Source: Bacteroidales bacterium (GTDB lineage Bacteria > Bacteroidota > Bacteroidia > Bacteroidales > SM23-62). Taken from it: a DNA stretch of 6,259 nt. Below are positions 5,040 through 6,259 of this stretch, piece after piece (within the stretch, counting starts at the first letter, position 1; each line of letters begins with the position of its first letter). A program made the translations under genes and the position numbers. Location of the stretch: positions 1 to 6,259 of the forward strand of contig JADHVS010000250.1 of the NCBI GenBank assembly GCA_016783865.1, written 5' to 3'. The notes under the pieces are model-generated. The model ran no database searches. It worked only from the letters and a program-made list of their open reading frames with translations, and was not told the DNA's origin.

Positions 5040-5379
5040 AGGCTTTTGGTACTCCGCAGATCATTTTAAAAGGCTTATCTCCGTTGTTGCGGTATTGGTG
5101 TTTCTCATAAGGATTGACCAGCGCGAAATCACCGGCCTTTAAAGAAGTTTCCTCACCTTTTTCATTTACAAGGGCGCCTTCTCCTTCAATAATGTAGTTC
5201 ATATGTTCATAGGGATGCTGGTGATACGGCGTAAAGCCGTTTGGCTCCACGGTGAAAACACGGTAAGAATAGACGGGTGCTCCATCGTCGCGGGATAGCG
5301 GAACCTGTTTCCATGCACCTTCGGCTCCTTCCATGTGAACCTTGTCCTTTTGCACCTGGTCAAGCGATATAATTTTCAT
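5032..5379 (-). CDS. Small single-domain cupin protein, intact copy C
   Basis: This is a 115-residue single-domain cupin. The first motif is GFTPYHQHPYEHMNYIIEGE, supplying H53, H55 and E58 or H59. The second is AGDFALVNPYEKHQYRN, with H94 as the last metal ligand and N98 conserved. The ligand set is complete, so binding of a metal such as Mn, Fe or Ni in a beta-barrel is expected. Such small cupins range from isomerases and dioxygenases to sugar or ligand binders, and the sequence does not tell which. There is no signal peptide, so it is probably cytoplasmic. The start ATG at 5379 is followed by KIISLDQVQ, and an A-rich leader precedes it. It is transcribed divergently from the lipoprotein gene at 5521. 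It is the only complete one of the cupin copies in the window. Confidence 0.85.
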   Translation of the reverse strand: MKIISLDQVQKDKVHMEGAEGAWKQVPLSRDDGAPVYSYRVFTVEPNGFTPYHQHPYEHMNYIIEGEGALVNEKGEETSLKAGDFALVNPYEKHQYRNNGDKPFKMICGVPKAFE

Positions 5380-5420
5380 AACTGTATGATTTTAAATAAA
5401 TTTTTGATAGCAGATACCTT

Positions 5421-5434
5421 GTAACTCGTAACTC
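5421..5434. repeat. Second heptamer repeat, GTAACTC x2
   Basis: Two perfect GTAACTC units lie in the divergent intergenic region between the intact cupin and the lipoprotein gene. The 7-nt period is the same as that of the CGGTGAA/T repeat on the other side of the cupin, but the unit is unrelated. Confidence 0.7.
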
Positions 5435-5520
5435 GCACCTATTTTTCAAATTAGGCAATGAACCGGAAATGCTGTAATTTTATTATTGATTGTAAAATGC
5501 CACTTCAGATCTGTCTTCCG

Positions 5521-6259
5521 ATGAACAAATTTAAAGCATATTTTAATTATTCCTTAATCAGTGTAATTTGCCTGGGCATTTTAATGGCCGGAATGTCGTG
5601 TAAACAAACTGGCAAGACCGGGTCCGCAGGTGACCAGGCTGGGGAACCGGCAGTACTTGAAAAGCAACCAGGATACATAGTCATTATTGGGGGTGGAAAA
5701 ACGGCCGGGGATGCTGAGAATTCAATGTATCGATTTAATAAGAGGACTTTCCCTTTTGAATTATCCGTTAGCTTTCCAAAAATATTTTTATCAGATTCTA
5801 TTGAAGGATTGAATCCCGGATTTCAGATCTGCGTTCTGGGTTTTTGTAAGGAGCAGGCTACTGCTGAAAAGATCAGGAACCTGGTTAATGTTACATCAGA
5901 GGAGGTCGCTTACATTAAGAAAGTAAATCACTACATGGCGTATGTTGATTGCCCGAAGATCCCGTTCAGCCAGTCAGAATATCCGGAGTATACCCAGGTT
6001 TTCTCAGGGCCGGTCAGGGATAATGTACCTTCTGTCCTGTGGTCATTGTACAGCCAGACAAAGTATTATGAAGAAATTGATTGTGAGGTAGTTAGTTATA
6101 TCCTGGTCGTTTTGCAGGGCAATCATGAAATTGACACCGAGGGATTTGATGAGATTTGCTTTAAACCAGAAATTATAGAAGAGGAAAATTTTGAAGAGTA
6201 CGAGGAAGGGCAAGAGGAGGGGAACATGGAAGGTTATGGTATTGAGGAAGAAGATCCTG
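5521..6259 (+). CDS. Unrecognised lipoprotein, 3'-truncated by the window edge
   Basis: The frame is open for 246 codons to the right edge with no stop. The N-terminus (MNKFKAYFNYS, then LISVICLGILMAGMSC) looks like a type II signal peptide with C27 as the lipidated cysteine. The lipobox GMSC is imperfect because position -3 is Gly. The residues after the Cys (KQTGKTGSAG) lack the acidic surface-export signal known in Bacteroidota, so a periplasm-facing location is likely. Residues about 52-130 contain two similar strands, YIVIIGGGKT and GFQICVLGFCKEQATAEKIR, which faintly recall SPOR-type repeats; this is only a guess. From about residue 220 the sequence is very acidic, with many Glu and Gly. 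In-frame ATGs at 5458 and 5497 are possible, but 5521 gives the best signal peptide. No family is assigned. Confidence 0.7.
   Translation, partial: MNKFKAYFNYSLISVICLGILMAGMSCKQTGKTGSAGDQAGEPAVLEKQPGYIVIIGGGKTAGDAENSMYRFNKRTFPFELSVSFPKIFLSDSIEGLNPGFQICVLGFCKEQATAEKIRNLVNVTSEEVAYIKKVNHYMAYVDCPKIPFSQSEYPEYTQVFSGPVRDNVPSVLWSLYSQTKYYEEIDCEVVSYILVVLQGNHEIDTEGFDEICFKPEIIEEENFEEYEEGQEEGNMEGYGIEEEDP

Overview
The window looks like an accessory region of a Bacteroidota (Bacteroidetes) chromosome, probably an environmental or uncultured Bacteroidales-type organism. Four things point this way. The DNA is AT-rich. Starts are preceded by A-rich stretches rather than strong Shine-Dalgarno sites. Two candidate promoters resemble the Bacteroidetes -33 TTG / -7 TAnnTTTG type. 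The protein families are typical: a DUF234-type ATPase, a Phd/YefM-YoeB pair with a GHxGDK-type toxin tail, small cupins, and a short-signal lipoprotein. This assignment is an inference from style, with no database search behind it.

Layout. Positions 1-1198 (+) hold the C-terminal part of a DUF234-type AAA+ ATPase cut by the window edge. Positions 1210-1424 hold a heptamer tandem repeat and a broken cupin gene on the minus strand. Positions 1469-3811 (-) hold a 780-residue membrane-anchored fusion of a SUMF1/formylglycine-generating-enzyme-like domain and an alpha/beta hydrolase. Its upstream region contains a candidate promoter with a perfect palindrome in the spacer. At 3984-4061 there is a structured inverted repeat that contains what looks like the 3' end of a group II intron (minus strand). 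Positions 4129-4307 are a second, 5'-truncated cupin. Positions 4437-4951 (+) are a YefM/YoeB-type toxin-antitoxin operon with a palindromic operator on its -7 box. Positions 4973-5039 repeat the flank seen at 1210-1299, and 5032-5379 (-) is an intact 115-residue cupin. From 5521 (+) an unrecognised lipoprotein gene runs off the right edge.

The unifying pattern is a family of cupin-derived direct repeats, all on the minus strand. There is one intact gene, two broken copies, and two more 3'-end scraps that encode only the last nine codons or so of yet another cupin. Unrelated modules sit between these copies: the hydrolase fusion and intron scrap between the first two, and the toxin-antitoxin pair between the second and third. 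Patches of very different identity between copies suggest past recombination. The region reads as a recombination-prone, partly decayed cargo zone. No new defence or mobile system can be demonstrated from the sequence alone.
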